This document shows, piece by piece, positions 9,123 through 17,010 of a stretch of DNA of 64,000 bases. Within the stretch, counting starts at the first letter, position 1. Every line of letters starts with the position of its first letter. Source of the stretch: Thermanaerothrix sp034436175 (GTDB lineage: Bacteria; Chloroflexota; Anaerolineae; Anaerolineales; Anaerolineaceae). Position numbers and translations under genes: made by a program. The stretch spans positions 1 through 64,000 of the forward strand of contig CAYRUO010000006.1 of the NCBI GenBank assembly GCA_964427505.1, written 5' to 3'. The notes under the pieces were generated by a model. The model was not told the DNA's origin. It saw nothing but the letters and a program-made list of their open reading frames with translations, and made no database searches.

Positions 9123-9422
9123 ATGAGTGTCAATCTCAAGCCGCTTGGTAGCCGTGTCGTGGTTGAACCGATCGAAGAAGAAGAAGTAACCGCTGGGGGT
9201 ATTGTACTGCCCGAAACGGCAAAAGAGAAGCCGCAGAAGGGCAAAGTGCTATCGGTCGGCCCGGGTGATCGGGATGAATCGGGCAAGCGTATCCCGCTGG
9301 ATGTCAACGTTGGTGATACGGTGCTGTTCGCCAAATACGCGGGCACCGAAGTGAAGGTTGAGGGTAAGAAACTCCTCATCCTGCGCGAAAGCGATATTCT
9401 GGCCATTATCGAAACCAAATAA
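9123..9422 (+). CDS. groES: Co-chaperonin GroES
   Basis: A 99-residue Cpn10 protein: the lid of the GroEL folding chamber. The sequence has the family hallmarks LKPLGSRVVVEP, the mobile loop ETAKEKPQKGKV and the VLFAKYAGTEVKV strand. A Shine-Dalgarno (GGGAGG) precedes the ATG. It is the first gene of the CIRCE-controlled groESL operon. Confidence 0.98.
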   Translation: MSVNLKPLGSRVVVEPIEEEEVTAGGIVLPETAKEKPQKGKVLSVGPGDRDESGKRIPLDVNVGDTVLFAKYAGTEVKVEGKKLLILRESDILAIIETK

Positions 9423-9444
9423 TCTTACTTGAAAGGAGCGTGCT

Positions 9445-11076
9445 ATGGGAGCGAAGCAACTGGTTTTCTCGGATGATGCACGGCGTCGTCTTAAGGCAGG
9501 TATTGATATTCTGGCGAATGCAGTGGTGACTACGCTGGGTCCGAAAGGGCGCAATGTAGCCCTGGATCGAAAATTCGGTGCGCCCACCATCACCCATGAC
9601 GGCGTAACGGTGGCGAAAGAACTGGAACTGGAAGATCCCTTTGAGAATATGGGTGTGCAACTGCTCAAGGAAGCAGCGACCAAGACGAACGATATCGCGG
9701 GTGATGGTACGACGACTTCTACCTTGCTGGCTCACTCGATTGTGACCGAAGGTTTGAAAGCCTTGGCGGCGGGCGTCAACCCGATGCTGCTCAAGCGTGG
9801 GATTGAAGCCGCGACCAAGGCCGTCTCAGAAGAGATTAAGAAGCAGGCCATCGCCATTAACTCCAAAGAGGATATTGCCAATGTGGCGACCATTTCGGCC
9901 CAGGACCGCACCATCGGTGAATTGATCGCCGAGGTTATGGACAAGGTCGGCAAGGATGGTGTGATTACGGTTGAAGAATCCAAGGGTTTGGAATTCGAAA
10001 CCGAATATGTTGAAGGTATGCAGTTCGACCGCGGCTACATATCGCCGTATTTCATCACCGATCCGGAGCACATGGAAGCGGTGGTGAACGAACCCTACAT
10101 CCTGATCCATGATAAGAAGATCTCTGCCGCGGCGGATATCGTCCCGATCCTGGAGAAACTGGTTCAAATCGGGAAACGCGATCTGGTCATCATCGCCGAG
10201 GATGTGGATGGCGAAGCGCTGGCGACCCTGGTGCTCAACAAACTCCGCGGTATGCTCAATGTACTGGCCGTCAAGGCGCCCGGTTTCGGTGATCGCCGCA
10301 AGGCCATGCTGCAGGATATTGCCATCCTCACCGGTGCGACCGTGATCTCGGAAGAAACCGGCCGCAAGTTAGAGACCGCGACCATTGCCGATTTGGGCCG
10401 CGCCGAGAAAGTGGTGGCGGATAAGGACAACACCACCATTGTGGGCGGCAAGGGCGATGAAAAGATGATCAAAGCCCGCATTGAGCAGATCCGCGTCGAG
10501 ATCGAGAAGACCACCAGCGACTATGATCGCGAGAAACTGCAAGAGCGCTTGGCGAAACTCGCCGGTGGCGTCGCGATCATCCGCGTGGGTGCTGCGACCG
10601 AGACCGAGTTGAAAGAAAAGAAGCATCGCGTTGAAGATGCCCTTTCGGCGACCCGTGCTGCGGTTGAGGAAGGCATCGTGCCGGGTGGTGGTGTCGCTCT
10701 GATCAATGCCATCCCCGCGCTTGACAACGTCAAGATGGAATACGAAGACGAGCAGATGGGCGTCAATATCGTCCGCAAGGCGTTGGAGATGCCGCTGCGC
10801 AAGATCGTGGAGAACGCGGGTAAAGATGGCTCGGTGATCCTCGAAGGTGTCCGCCAGGCCCAGAAAGCGCAGAACAACAAGAACATCGGTTACGATGTAC
10901 TGCGCGAGGAATACATTGATATGGTCAAGGGCGGTGTCATTGACCCGGCCAAGGTGACCCGCGGTGCATTGGAGAATGCGGCTTCCATTGCAGGCATGAT
11001 CCTGACGACCGAAGCGTTGATCACGGACGTGCCGGAGAAAGAGAAGCCCTCTACGCCGCCGATGCCCGAATACTAA
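9445..11076 (+). CDS. groL: Chaperonin GroEL
   Basis: A 543-residue Cpn60, the ATP-driven folding chamber that works with GroES in the cytoplasm. The nucleotide site GDGTTT is at about residues 86-91, and VVTTLGPKGRNVALD and the GGGVALI segment are present. The gene follows groES by 22 nt with its own Shine-Dalgarno (AAAGGAG). Instead of the Gly-Gly-Met repeat tail common in bacterial GroEL the protein ends KPSTPPMPEY. Confidence 0.98.
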   Translation: MGAKQLVFSDDARRRLKAGIDILANAVVTTLGPKGRNVALDRKFGAPTITHDGVTVAKELELEDPFENMGVQLLKEAATKTNDIAGDGTTTSTLLAHSIVTEGLKALAAGVNPMLLKRGIEAATKAVSEEIKKQAIAINSKEDIANVATISAQDRTIGELIAEVMDKVGKDGVITVEESKGLEFETEYVEGMQFDRGYISPYFITDPEHMEAVVNEPYILIHDKKISAAADIVPILEKLVQIGKRDLVIIAEDVDGEALATLVLNKLRGMLNVLAVKAPGFGDRRKAMLQDIAILTGATVISEETGRKLETATIADLGRAEKVVADKDNTTIVGGKGDEKMIKARIEQIRVEIEKTTSDYDREKLQERLAKLAGGVAIIRVGAATETELKEKKHRVEDALSATRAAVEEGIVPGGGVALINAIPALDNVKMEYEDEQMGVNIVRKALEMPLRKIVENAGKDGSVILEGVRQAQKAQNNKNIGYDVLREEYIDMVKGGVIDPAKVTRGALENAASIAGMILTTEALITDVPEKEKPSTPPMPEY

Positions 11077-11095
11077 AACGTTCGGAGTTGATAAG

Positions 11096-11130
11096 TGGCC
11101 GTGGCGCACTGGTTAGCCACGGCCATTTTA
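11096..11130 (+). terminator. groESL terminator
   Basis: Perfect 10-bp stem (TGGCCGTGGC / GCCACGGCCA) with a 10-nt loop, followed by TTTTATTT, 19 nt after the groEL stop. Confidence 0.85.
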
Positions 11131-11146
11131 TTTCGCCTTTTGCAGG

Positions 11147-11152
11147 TATAAT
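11147..11152 (+). promoter_or_regulatory. -10 box of the parvulin lipoprotein gene (leaderless layout)
   Basis: A consensus TATAAT ends 7 nt before the ATG at 11160. No clear -35 is seen and there is no Shine-Dalgarno. Confidence 0.5.
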
Positions 11153-11159
11153 CAGGACG

Positions 11160-12068
11160 ATGTTGCGCAGACTGGGTTACGTTTTATTAATCGTACTTGG
11201 ATTATTCAGCCTCAACGGTTGTTGGGGCAGTCTTAACCAAGAGAGCGCCACACTGGTGGAGTCGTCACTACCATCTGCCACGTTGACCCCTATTCCTTCA
11301 CCGACGGTAACACCAGAACCCTTAGCATTACAGGTTAATGGTTTGGGGATCACACTGCGTGAGTTTGAGGCCGAACGTCAACGCCTGCGGTCTGCGGCGG
11401 AGGCGCTGGGGCAGACGCTGGATGCTTCGACCGAACGCGAGAGGTTGGTCAACGAGTTTATAGATCAGTTGCTCTTGGCACAGGCAGCATACGCAAGTGG
11501 TTACCAGGATGATGAGGCTGTGCTCGAAGCCAAAATCTCCGCACTAAAAACCACATTGGGGGGCGATGTGGCTTGGCAACAGTGGTTGACCGCACACAAT
11601 TATACGGAGGTGGATTACCGGCAGGCCTTGGCCCGCGCCCTGGCGGCAGCATGGCAACGAGATCGAATTATTGAGGCTGTGCCTCAAACTGTCGAACAGG
11701 TTCATGTGCGTCAGATTCTGACGCGCGACCAGGCTACGGCGGAGGCTTACTATCGTCAATTGCAAGCCGGTGCCGATTTTGATGCCTTGGCGTTTCAGAT
11801 CGATCCGGTGACCGGCGGGGATTTGGGATGGTTTCCCCGTGGGTATATGACGCGATCAGAATTAGAAGCGGCAGTCTTTGCCCTTGAACCCGGTCAATAT
11901 ACACCGGTCATTCAAACCGATCTGGGATTCCATATCCTTAAACTCATCGCGCGCGATCCTCAACGCCCGTTGAGCGTGGATGCACGGCGTTTTCTCCAAC
12001 ACCAGGCTTTGCAACAATGGTTGGATGAACAGCGTCGGCAGGCAGACATTAAAGTCCTGGTGCCATAA
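11160..12068 (+). CDS. Parvulin-type peptidyl-prolyl isomerase lipoprotein
   Basis: A 302-residue protein taking ATG 11160 as start; an in-frame start at 11088 would lie before the groEL terminator and put 24 extra residues before the signal peptide. The signal sequence ends in the lipobox LNGC (Cys 21), followed by a Pro/Thr linker. A SurA/PrsA-like helical region precedes a parvulin domain (about residues 180-275: VHVRQILTRDQATAEAYY, GGDLGWFPRG, GFHILKLI). Such proteins help secreted proteins fold at the outer face of the membrane. A tail of about 25 residues completes the chain. Confidence 0.88.
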   Translation: MLRRLGYVLLIVLGLFSLNGCWGSLNQESATLVESSLPSATLTPIPSPTVTPEPLALQVNGLGITLREFEAERQRLRSAAEALGQTLDASTERERLVNEFIDQLLLAQAAYASGYQDDEAVLEAKISALKTTLGGDVAWQQWLTAHNYTEVDYRQALARALAAAWQRDRIIEAVPQTVEQVHVRQILTRDQATAEAYYRQLQAGADFDALAFQIDPVTGGDLGWFPRGYMTRSELEAAVFALEPGQYTPVIQTDLGFHILKLIARDPQRPLSVDARRFLQHQALQQWLDEQRRQADIKVLVP

Positions 12069-12091
12069 TTTTCGCTGAATGAGGGACAACT

Positions 12092-12808
12092 GTGTCGCCC
12101 GAACGCCCATCTGGAGATTCTGACTTATTGTGGAATGTGCTTACCCTGTTGATTTGGGTGGGTATCCTGGGCGTGATCCTGTTTGTGGGTGTGGTTTACG
12201 TCAACCCTAATGCACCGATTAACCCTTTTCCGCCTCGTCCATTACCCACCCTGTTCACACTCGCTACGCCGAGCATGGCTTCGGTTGCTCCCGCAACGTT
12301 CTCCGAAACTCCCACGCCAACTCTGACGGCAACTGAAGTTTCAAGCCCCACGCCATCGCCACTGCCGACCCTTGTCGAGGGCACCCCACTGCCTGAAATG
12401 GGATCTACGATAACACCGACCCCATATTTTTATGCCTTTGCCGTGCAAGGTAAACCGAACGCCGTTACGGCTTCTCTCTATCATCCCGAGCGCACTTGTG
12501 ATTGGATGGGTGTGGCCGGACGTGTGTTTGACCTCCAGGGCCGCCCGGCGGTGGGCATACGGGTTTGGCTGAAGGGTTATCTGGGAGGTAAGGCGATCAA
12601 TTTGTTCAGCCTGACCGGTACGGCCAGCCTGTATGGGCCTTCGGGTTATGAGTTTACCCTAGCCGACGCGCCCATGGTCTCACGGGGGTCTCTAGCCATT
12701 CAGTTATTAGATCAGGCGGATTTGCCGCTTTCGCCCCAAATCACATTTGATACCTATAATGACTGCGAGAAGAATTTGATCTTAATTGACTTCAAGCAGG
12801 TGCGTTAA
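12092..12808 (+). CDS. Membrane-anchored protein of unknown function
   Basis: A 238-residue protein starting at GTG 12092 after a GAGGGA Shine-Dalgarno. It has one transmembrane helix (about residues 13-35), a long Pro/Thr/Ser linker and a C-terminal domain of about 110 residues beginning CDWMGVAGRVFDLQGRP, which resembles an extracellular beta-sandwich (CarboxypepD_reg or Ig-like). Two Cys in this domain could form a disulfide. It follows the parvulin gene by 23 nt. Its last 17 nt overlap the convergent DUF711 gene. I do not recognise the family. Confidence 0.7.
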   Translation: MSPERPSGDSDLLWNVLTLLIWVGILGVILFVGVVYVNPNAPINPFPPRPLPTLFTLATPSMASVAPATFSETPTPTLTATEVSSPTPSPLPTLVEGTPLPEMGSTITPTPYFYAFAVQGKPNAVTASLYHPERTCDWMGVAGRVFDLQGRPAVGIRVWLKGYLGGKAINLFSLTGTASLYGPSGYEFTLADAPMVSRGSLAIQLLDQADLPLSPQITFDTYNDCEKNLILIDFKQVR

Positions 12809-14021
12809 AACTTTCCAGGAAAATATCTTCATCACTGGCGATTAACCCCTCTGCAAGCGAACTGCTCGGCAAAGCCATGACACCACCGGGGGCGAAATAA
12901 GCGAACTCAAAGCAAACCGGTTCACCCGCGGCTTTGCCCGGAATCGGCATCAGGCGGGCGGTGAGCGGTTTATGCAGACGGGCTGAAAGGAAAGCCAAAT
13001 CGGCGAGCAGGGCAGTGAGTTGAGCCACAGCGGTTTCGCCCGGCAGAGGGACGGTATCTAAGCCGGTGCCGCAAACTGCCGAAAACAGAAGAAGGTCCTT
13101 TATGGTGAGTGTGCCTTCGAGAGCGCGCTGGGCCAGTGTAGTATCTTCCAGCACCGGTAGCATGAGCCCGTTGAACCCGCTTCGCGGCCAGCGTCCTCGG
13201 CTTAGGGTTTCGGCAAGGAAGGCGGCGGCACTCAACGAACCAATGCTTCCCAAGGGCGAAGCCCCCAAGTGTTCCAGGGCAGCGCCAATGGAACAGGTAG
13301 GGCTGGGGAAGGGGGCGGGCGAGAAGTCAAAACCCGCTAACACAACCCGGGAATCAAGCACAGGGATTATCAGTGCTGTGAGGTTCGCAGCAAAAATCTC
13401 AAAACGTTCTAGAAGTACCCGCCGTTTTTCATTCCAAGTGAGGGGTTGGGCGACGATTTCTAAGACCACATCGGCGCTTTCGATGGCCAGCGCTAGGGCA
13501 GGGGGATGACCGGTCGCGTGGTAGGCGGCTGGAAAGAAAGGTGTTCCCGAGGGGACATTTGCCAAAGCGGCAAAGCGAAGATTGGCAAAACCGTCGGGGG
13601 TCAGCGCGGCGGCCTGGTGGATGATTTCACCGCAGGCGCGCAGTGCTTTGAGGGACACCCCCAAACTGGGATCGGCAATTTGCGCCGCCGCGAAGGTCTG
13701 TTGGGCTTGATCAAGTATCGGAATCACTATGGGGTATGCGTCGGGATGAGTAAGCAATGCCGGCCCGATGCCAAGATAATCAAATCCTCGGGATAACGCT
13801 TCTTCTTCCAGGTCTCTAATATGTTGAACGGCTTGGTGCTCATCGGTGAGATCAAGCCAAAGTGGGAAGGGAGTCGTGGCAACGCGGCAGGTTTGGACTT
13901 CAATGCCGGCGTCTTGAAGTCGGTGTTTGAGGCGTTGACATAGTTGCCCTAGTTGATGGAGCGTTGAAGCGGGTTCATTTAAACAAGGGTCGAAAAAGCA
14001 GGTGATCGCACGGACTTTCAT
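12792..14021 (-). CDS. DUF711 (UPF0210) family protein
   Basis: A 409-residue protein starting MKVRAITCFFDP, typical of the DUF711 family, whose members have a fold related to glycyl-radical enzymes but an unknown activity. Conserved features include the Asn/Gly-rich segment around SIGAALEHLGASPLGS and a GVMALPSSS loop near the C-terminus. Its start overlaps the end of the SpoU methyltransferase gene by 4 nt (ATGA), so the two are translationally coupled. The assignment rests on my recollection of the family pattern. Confidence 0.65.
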   Translation of the reverse strand: MKVRAITCFFDPCLNEPASTLHQLGQLCQRLKHRLQDAGIEVQTCRVATTPFPLWLDLTDEHQAVQHIRDLEEEALSRGFDYLGIGPALLTHPDAYPIVIPILDQAQQTFAAAQIADPSLGVSLKALRACGEIIHQAAALTPDGFANLRFAALANVPSGTPFFPAAYHATGHPPALALAIESADVVLEIVAQPLTWNEKRRVLLERFEIFAANLTALIIPVLDSRVVLAGFDFSPAPFPSPTCSIGAALEHLGASPLGSIGSLSAAAFLAETLSRGRWPRSGFNGLMLPVLEDTTLAQRALEGTLTIKDLLLFSAVCGTGLDTVPLPGETAVAQLTALLADLAFLSARLHKPLTARLMPIPGKAAGEPVCFEFAYFAPGGVMALPSSSLAEGLIASDEDIFLESFNAPA

Positions 14022-14869
14022 GATGTTTGCCTCTGACGGACAACCTCGAAGAGCAAGATGGCTGCGGCTACAGCTGCATTAAGGGATTCGCTTTGGCCGG
14101 GCATGGGGATCGTCAGGCGGGCATCTGCCTCGCGTTGCGCTTCAGGGCTGGGGCCTTCAGCCTCGCTACCGATGACCAGCAACAGAGGCTGGCGCAGGTC
14201 AAAATTCCAATAAGGGATGCCCCCTTGTGCTTCGGCCAGTAAAATACGTGCGGGTTGAGAGCCCCGTGCTTTGGCCAAGGCTTTGATGTCAGGCCATTTG
14301 AGTTCATGCATCGGGAGGTAGAAGTGTGCCCCCATGGCTGCACGCACGACTTTTGGGGCGAACAGGTCGGTGGTTCCCGGCGTGGTAATGATCATATTCA
14401 CACCCGCTGCCCAGGCGGTGCGGAGCAGGGTACCGGCATTGCCCGGATCCTTGATGCCGTCTAAAACCAATCCAAAATCCCAACGGGTGGGAAAGGGGAG
14501 GTGATGAATAGGAAGCACGCATAAGAGGCCTTGAGGGGTTTCGGTTCCTGCAAGACTTGCCATCAGGTCTGGACTCACCTTGTGCAATGTAACCCCCTGA
14601 GAACGAAAGTGATCTAGTAGATGCTGGCCGCGCTCGCTGAGTTGTTCGGTGTAGAGGACATAGTGAGGGCGCCACCCGGCCCTAACAATTTCTTCGCATA
14701 GGCGAACCCCTTCAGCCACAAATAACCCCTTTTCTTCCCGTTCATGGCGGCGCTCGATCAGCGCGCGTACCTCGCGAAAACGTGCATTGTGACGGGAATG
14801 GATGACCGGTTCATGCTGAGGTTGAAGTGGTGTTTCTCCAGGCTTCAAAGGTTTCAAGGAAAGCCTCAA
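14018..14869 (-). CDS. SpoU/TrmH family RNA 2'-O-methyltransferase
   Basis: A 283-residue (maximum) SPOUT methyltransferase. The N-terminal substrate-binding domain begins HSRHNARFREVRAL. The catalytic trefoil knot has LVLDGIKDPGNAGTLLRTAWA (motif 1), LLLVIGSEAEGPS (motif 2) and IPMPGQSESLNAAVAAAI (motif 3). It probably methylates a ribose in 23S rRNA or tRNA. The start is uncertain: only TTG codons (14869, 14857, 14848) lie upstream of the conserved part, all inside the end of the macrodomain gene, so the two overlap by about 40-60 nt. Confidence 0.9.
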   Translation of the reverse strand: MRLSLKPLKPGETPLQPQHEPVIHSRHNARFREVRALIERRHEREEKGLFVAEGVRLCEEIVRAGWRPHYVLYTEQLSERGQHLLDHFRSQGVTLHKVSPDLMASLAGTETPQGLLCVLPIHHLPFPTRWDFGLVLDGIKDPGNAGTLLRTAWAAGVNMIITTPGTTDLFAPKVVRAAMGAHFYLPMHELKWPDIKALAKARGSQPARILLAEAQGGIPYWNFDLRQPLLLVIGSEAEGPSPEAQREADARLTIPMPGQSESLNAAVAAAILLFEVVRQRQTS

Positions 14870-15404
14870 GGGTAGGGTCGTCGTAGAGGGTTATACGAAC
14901 TAACTTAAGCGGGGAGTGGGGGTTTTGAGCGTAGTAGTCGTGAATAGTTTGGAAAAAGACTTGCGCGGCAAATGTTTTGGGTACGCCAAAAATGCCAGTG
15001 GATATGGCCGGAAAGGCTAATGACCGGATTCCCAGTGCTTCGGCCAAACGCAGACTGCCCCAAATGGCATCGTGGAGTTTTTGGGCTTCTTCGCCTTCCC
15101 CCCATACCGGTCCGACGGCGTGGATAATATAGCGAAATGGCAGTCGCCCGGCGTGGGTATAGGCAGGATTGGCATGGGAGACGGGGCCATGCTCGCGCAC
15201 CCAGGTATTGCTTTCTTCTTGTATTTGTGGGCCGCCTTTGCGTGAGATGACACCCGCCACACCGCCCCCATGCTGAAGCATGGCATTGGCTGCATTGACG
15301 ATAGCCTCCACATCCTCGGCGGTGAGATCACCTTGGGTGATCTCCAAACGTTGTCCCCCGGGAAACTCATAGCGGGCTTTTATCTGGGACGCCATCTCAT
15401 TCAC
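14811..15404 (-). CDS. Macrodomain (ADP-ribose-binding) protein
   Basis: A 197-residue protein made almost entirely of a macrodomain, with the ligand-binding motifs VEAIVNAAN, HGGGVAGVIS and AFPAISTGIFGVP. Members bind or hydrolyse ADP-ribose, O-acetyl-ADP-ribose or ADP-ribosylated proteins in the cytoplasm. The catalytic Asn and the glycine loops are intact. A -10 like TATAAT (15419-15424, minus strand) and a Shine-Dalgarno-like GAGGGTG precede the ATG. It is followed by the overlapping SpoU methyltransferase. Confidence 0.92.
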   Translation of the reverse strand: MNEMASQIKARYEFPGGQRLEITQGDLTAEDVEAIVNAANAMLQHGGGVAGVISRKGGPQIQEESNTWVREHGPVSHANPAYTHAGRLPFRYIIHAVGPVWGEGEEAQKLHDAIWGSLRLAEALGIRSLAFPAISTGIFGVPKTFAAQVFFQTIHDYYAQNPHSPLKLVRITLYDDPTLEAFLETFEAWRNTTSTSA

Positions 15405-15442
15405 CCTCGTTGGGCAAAATTATAGCACAGCGAGGCAATGAA

Positions 15443-15473
15443 AAACGTGGGGTCTATGATTAGCCCCACGTTT
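15443..15473 (-). terminator. Terminator of the infC-rpmI-rplT operon
   Basis: Perfect 10-bp stem (AAACGTGGGG / CCCCACGTTT) with an 11-nt loop; on the minus strand the stem ends in a run of five T. It lies 30 nt after rplT. Confidence 0.85.
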
Positions 15474-15502
15474 GCCTACCTGCCTTTTTCGTTTTAGCGG
15501 CT

Positions 15503-15853
15503 TTACAAAGCGGCCTGCGCTTTTGCGACCACCGCGGCGAAAGCCTGTGGATCGCGAACGGCTAAATCGGCGAGGACTTTACGGTTGAGGTTGATATTCG
15601 CCTTCCGTAAAGCATAGATCAGCCGACTGTAAGTTGTGCCGTTCAAGCGAGCGGCGGCATTAATCCGCGCGATCCACAATTTACGCAAATCGCGTTTGCG
15701 CTGTCGCCGGTCGCGATAGGCATACCACAGGCTCTTGAGCATGGCCTCGTTTGCCCGTCGGAAGAGACGATGGCGGGTGCCAAACTGACCCTTGGTGAGT
15801 TTGAGCACCTTCTTATGTCGCAGATGGCTGTGTGGACCACCTTTTACACGCAT
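15503..15853 (-). CDS. rplT: 50S ribosomal protein L20
   Basis: A 116-residue bL20, needed for early assembly of the 50S subunit and, in other bacteria, the repressor of its own operon. It opens MRVKGGPHSHLRHKKVLK and keeps the basic helix region YRDRRQRKRDLRKLWI and ARLNGTTYSRLI. A strong Shine-Dalgarno (AAAGGAG) precedes the ATG. It is the last gene of infC-rpmI-rplT. A small hairpin (GGTGCT / AGCACC, 15884-15897) lies between rpmI and rplT. Confidence 0.98.
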   Translation of the reverse strand: MRVKGGPHSHLRHKKVLKLTKGQFGTRHRLFRRANEAMLKSLWYAYRDRRQRKRDLRKLWIARINAAARLNGTTYSRLIYALRKANINLNRKVLADLAVRDPQAFAAVVAKAQAAL

Positions 15854-15933
15854 AACACTCTCCTTTGCGAACCCCTGGGCGCCGGTGCTTTAGCACCCGT
15901 TGCGAACACCCAGCAGCCGCACAAATAGATGAA

Positions 15934-16173
15934 TTAATCGGTTTTCTCGAGGTATGGTGCCAAGCGATGGATCCGCTGGATGATCTTCTTGCCCTGGACC
16001 GGGATCATTTCGGTGAAGAGGGCTTTGGTGCGTTTTGAAGTACGGCGACGCAGGTGGCTTTTGCCTCCCTTAGTGCGTACCAAGGTACCCGATCCGGTCA
16101 GACGGAAACGCTTAGCGGTTGCCTTATGGGTTTTGAGTTTGAACTTTTTTCCTGGTTTTACTTTACGAGGCAC
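15934..16173 (-). CDS. rpmI: 50S ribosomal protein L35
   Basis: A 79-residue bL35, slightly longer than usual (64-66). It has the Lys-rich N-terminus PRKVKPGKKFKLKTHKATAKRF and the SHLRRRTSKRTK segment. The start is GTG at 16173, with the Shine-Dalgarno GAGGAG. It lies between infC and rplT. Confidence 0.97.
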   Translation of the reverse strand: MPRKVKPGKKFKLKTHKATAKRFRLTGSGTLVRTKGGKSHLRRRTSKRTKALFTEMIPVQGKKIIQRIHRLAPYLEKTD

Positions 16174-16206
16174 GGCTCACATCTCCTCTCACAAAAAAGT
16201 AAGGCA

Positions 16207-16235
16207 GGTAATAATGCGCGAAAGCGCATTATACC
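16207..16235 (-). promoter_or_regulatory. Hairpin with embedded extended -10 between infC and rpmI
   Basis: The minus-strand RNA can form a stem of 12 bp with one bulge and a UUUC loop (arms GGTATAATGCGC and GCGCATTATTACC). The same stretch contains TGGTATAAT, an extended -10 box. It could be an internal promoter for rpmI-rplT, a site for L20 autoregulation, or both. No test is possible from sequence alone. Confidence 0.45.
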
Positions 16236-16269
16236 AGAAAAATGGCATCTTGTGGGAAAAAGAGGGTTT

Positions 16270-16866
16270 TTAGGCGCCCGCAGTGTCCTTGGCCTCGACC
16301 TGGGGGTTGGGGGTACCCTCGGTGGTGGTCGTTGTGGCGGTTTTCTTCTTTCCACCTTTGGCCGGTGCCAGTACCATGGTCATGGCTTTGCCCTCAAGGG
16401 TGGGCATCTGCTCGATCACCGAGACATCGGCCAGTTCGGCTGCGATCTCCTTTAGGTCCTCCAACGCAATTTCAGGATACGTGATTTCTCGCCCGCGGAA
16501 ACGGATGGTCACGCGAACTTTCATCCCCTCTTGTAGCCAACGCCGGGCATCACGGGTTTTGAAGCCACGGTGATGTTCGTTGGTTTTGGGGCGTAAGCGG
16601 ATTTCCTTGACCTCAATCTTGGTCTGGGCTTTGCGGGCTTCGCGTTCTTTCTTGGTTTTCTCGTAGAGGAACTTGCCGAAATCCATCACCCGGCAAACGG
16701 GTGGATTGGCAGTAGGGGCGACTTCAACCAGATCTAATTCGGCTTCGCGGGCTATCCGGAGCGCCTTTTCAATGGGTACGACCCCCAGATTCTCGCCATT
16801 GGGGCCAATCAGGCGCACCTCTGGGACGCGAATCGCCTCGTTTACGCGATAATTTGTCGTGCTAAT
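16270..16866 (-). CDS. infC: Translation initiation factor IF-3
   Basis: A 198-residue IF-3, which binds the 30S subunit and rejects wrong start codons. It has the N-domain opening STTNYRVNEAIRVPEVRL, the linker, and the C-domain GREITYPEIALEDLK. I choose an ATT start codon at 16866: it lies 5 nt after AGGAGAGG, and it puts the protein at the family N-terminus. The only other candidate, TTG at 16923, would add 19 unrelated residues. AUU starts on infC are known from E. coli and other bacteria and give autoregulation. An Ala/Pro/Lys/Thr tail of about 30 residues extends the C-terminus. Confidence 0.95.
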   Translation of the reverse strand: MSTTNYRVNEAIRVPEVRLIGPNGENLGVVPIEKALRIAREAELDLVEVAPTANPPVCRVMDFGKFLYEKTKKEREARKAQTKIEVKEIRLRPKTNEHHRGFKTRDARRWLQEGMKVRVTIRFRGREITYPEIALEDLKEIAAELADVSVIEQMPTLEGKAMTMVLAPAKGGKKKTATTTTTEGTPNPQVEAKDTAGA

Positions 16867-16912
16867 GGTCCTCTCCTTTCTCCTCGCTAGAATTTTTGGG
16901 GTAATCAAATCA

Positions 16913-16928
16913 GTCCGTAGCAACGGAC
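16913..16928 (-). promoter_or_regulatory. Hairpin in the infC leader
   Basis: Perfect 6-bp stem (GTCCGT / ACGGAC) with a 4-nt loop, in the 5' leader about 45 nt before the AUU start. It may take part in autoregulation of the operon. Confidence 0.4.
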
Positions 16929-16930
16929 CG

Positions 16931-16971
16931 ATGGTAATTAGATATTACCATACCTGTTTTGAGCGTGTCAA
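16931..16971 (-). promoter_or_regulatory. infC operon promoter with overlapping palindrome
   Basis: On the minus strand TTGACA (16966-16971), an 18-bp spacer and TAATAT (16942-16947). A perfect inverted repeat with 8-bp arms (ATGGTAAT / ATTACCAT, 16931-16938 and 16944-16951) and a 5-bp centre covers the -10 box and the probable start site, as expected of a repressor site. Confidence 0.65.
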
Positions 16972-17010
16972 CCAAAAACACCAGGGAACTTGGTTTCATT
17001 ATCTTCTTTT

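Noticed and set aside
10369..11109. 246-codon open frame opposite groEL
   Set aside because: Mirror of a well-conserved gene with high third-position GC; no family features.
16867..16923. TTG start giving IF-3 19 extra residues
   Set aside because: No Shine-Dalgarno before it, it lies within the leader hairpin, and the added residues are not part of the family N-terminus.
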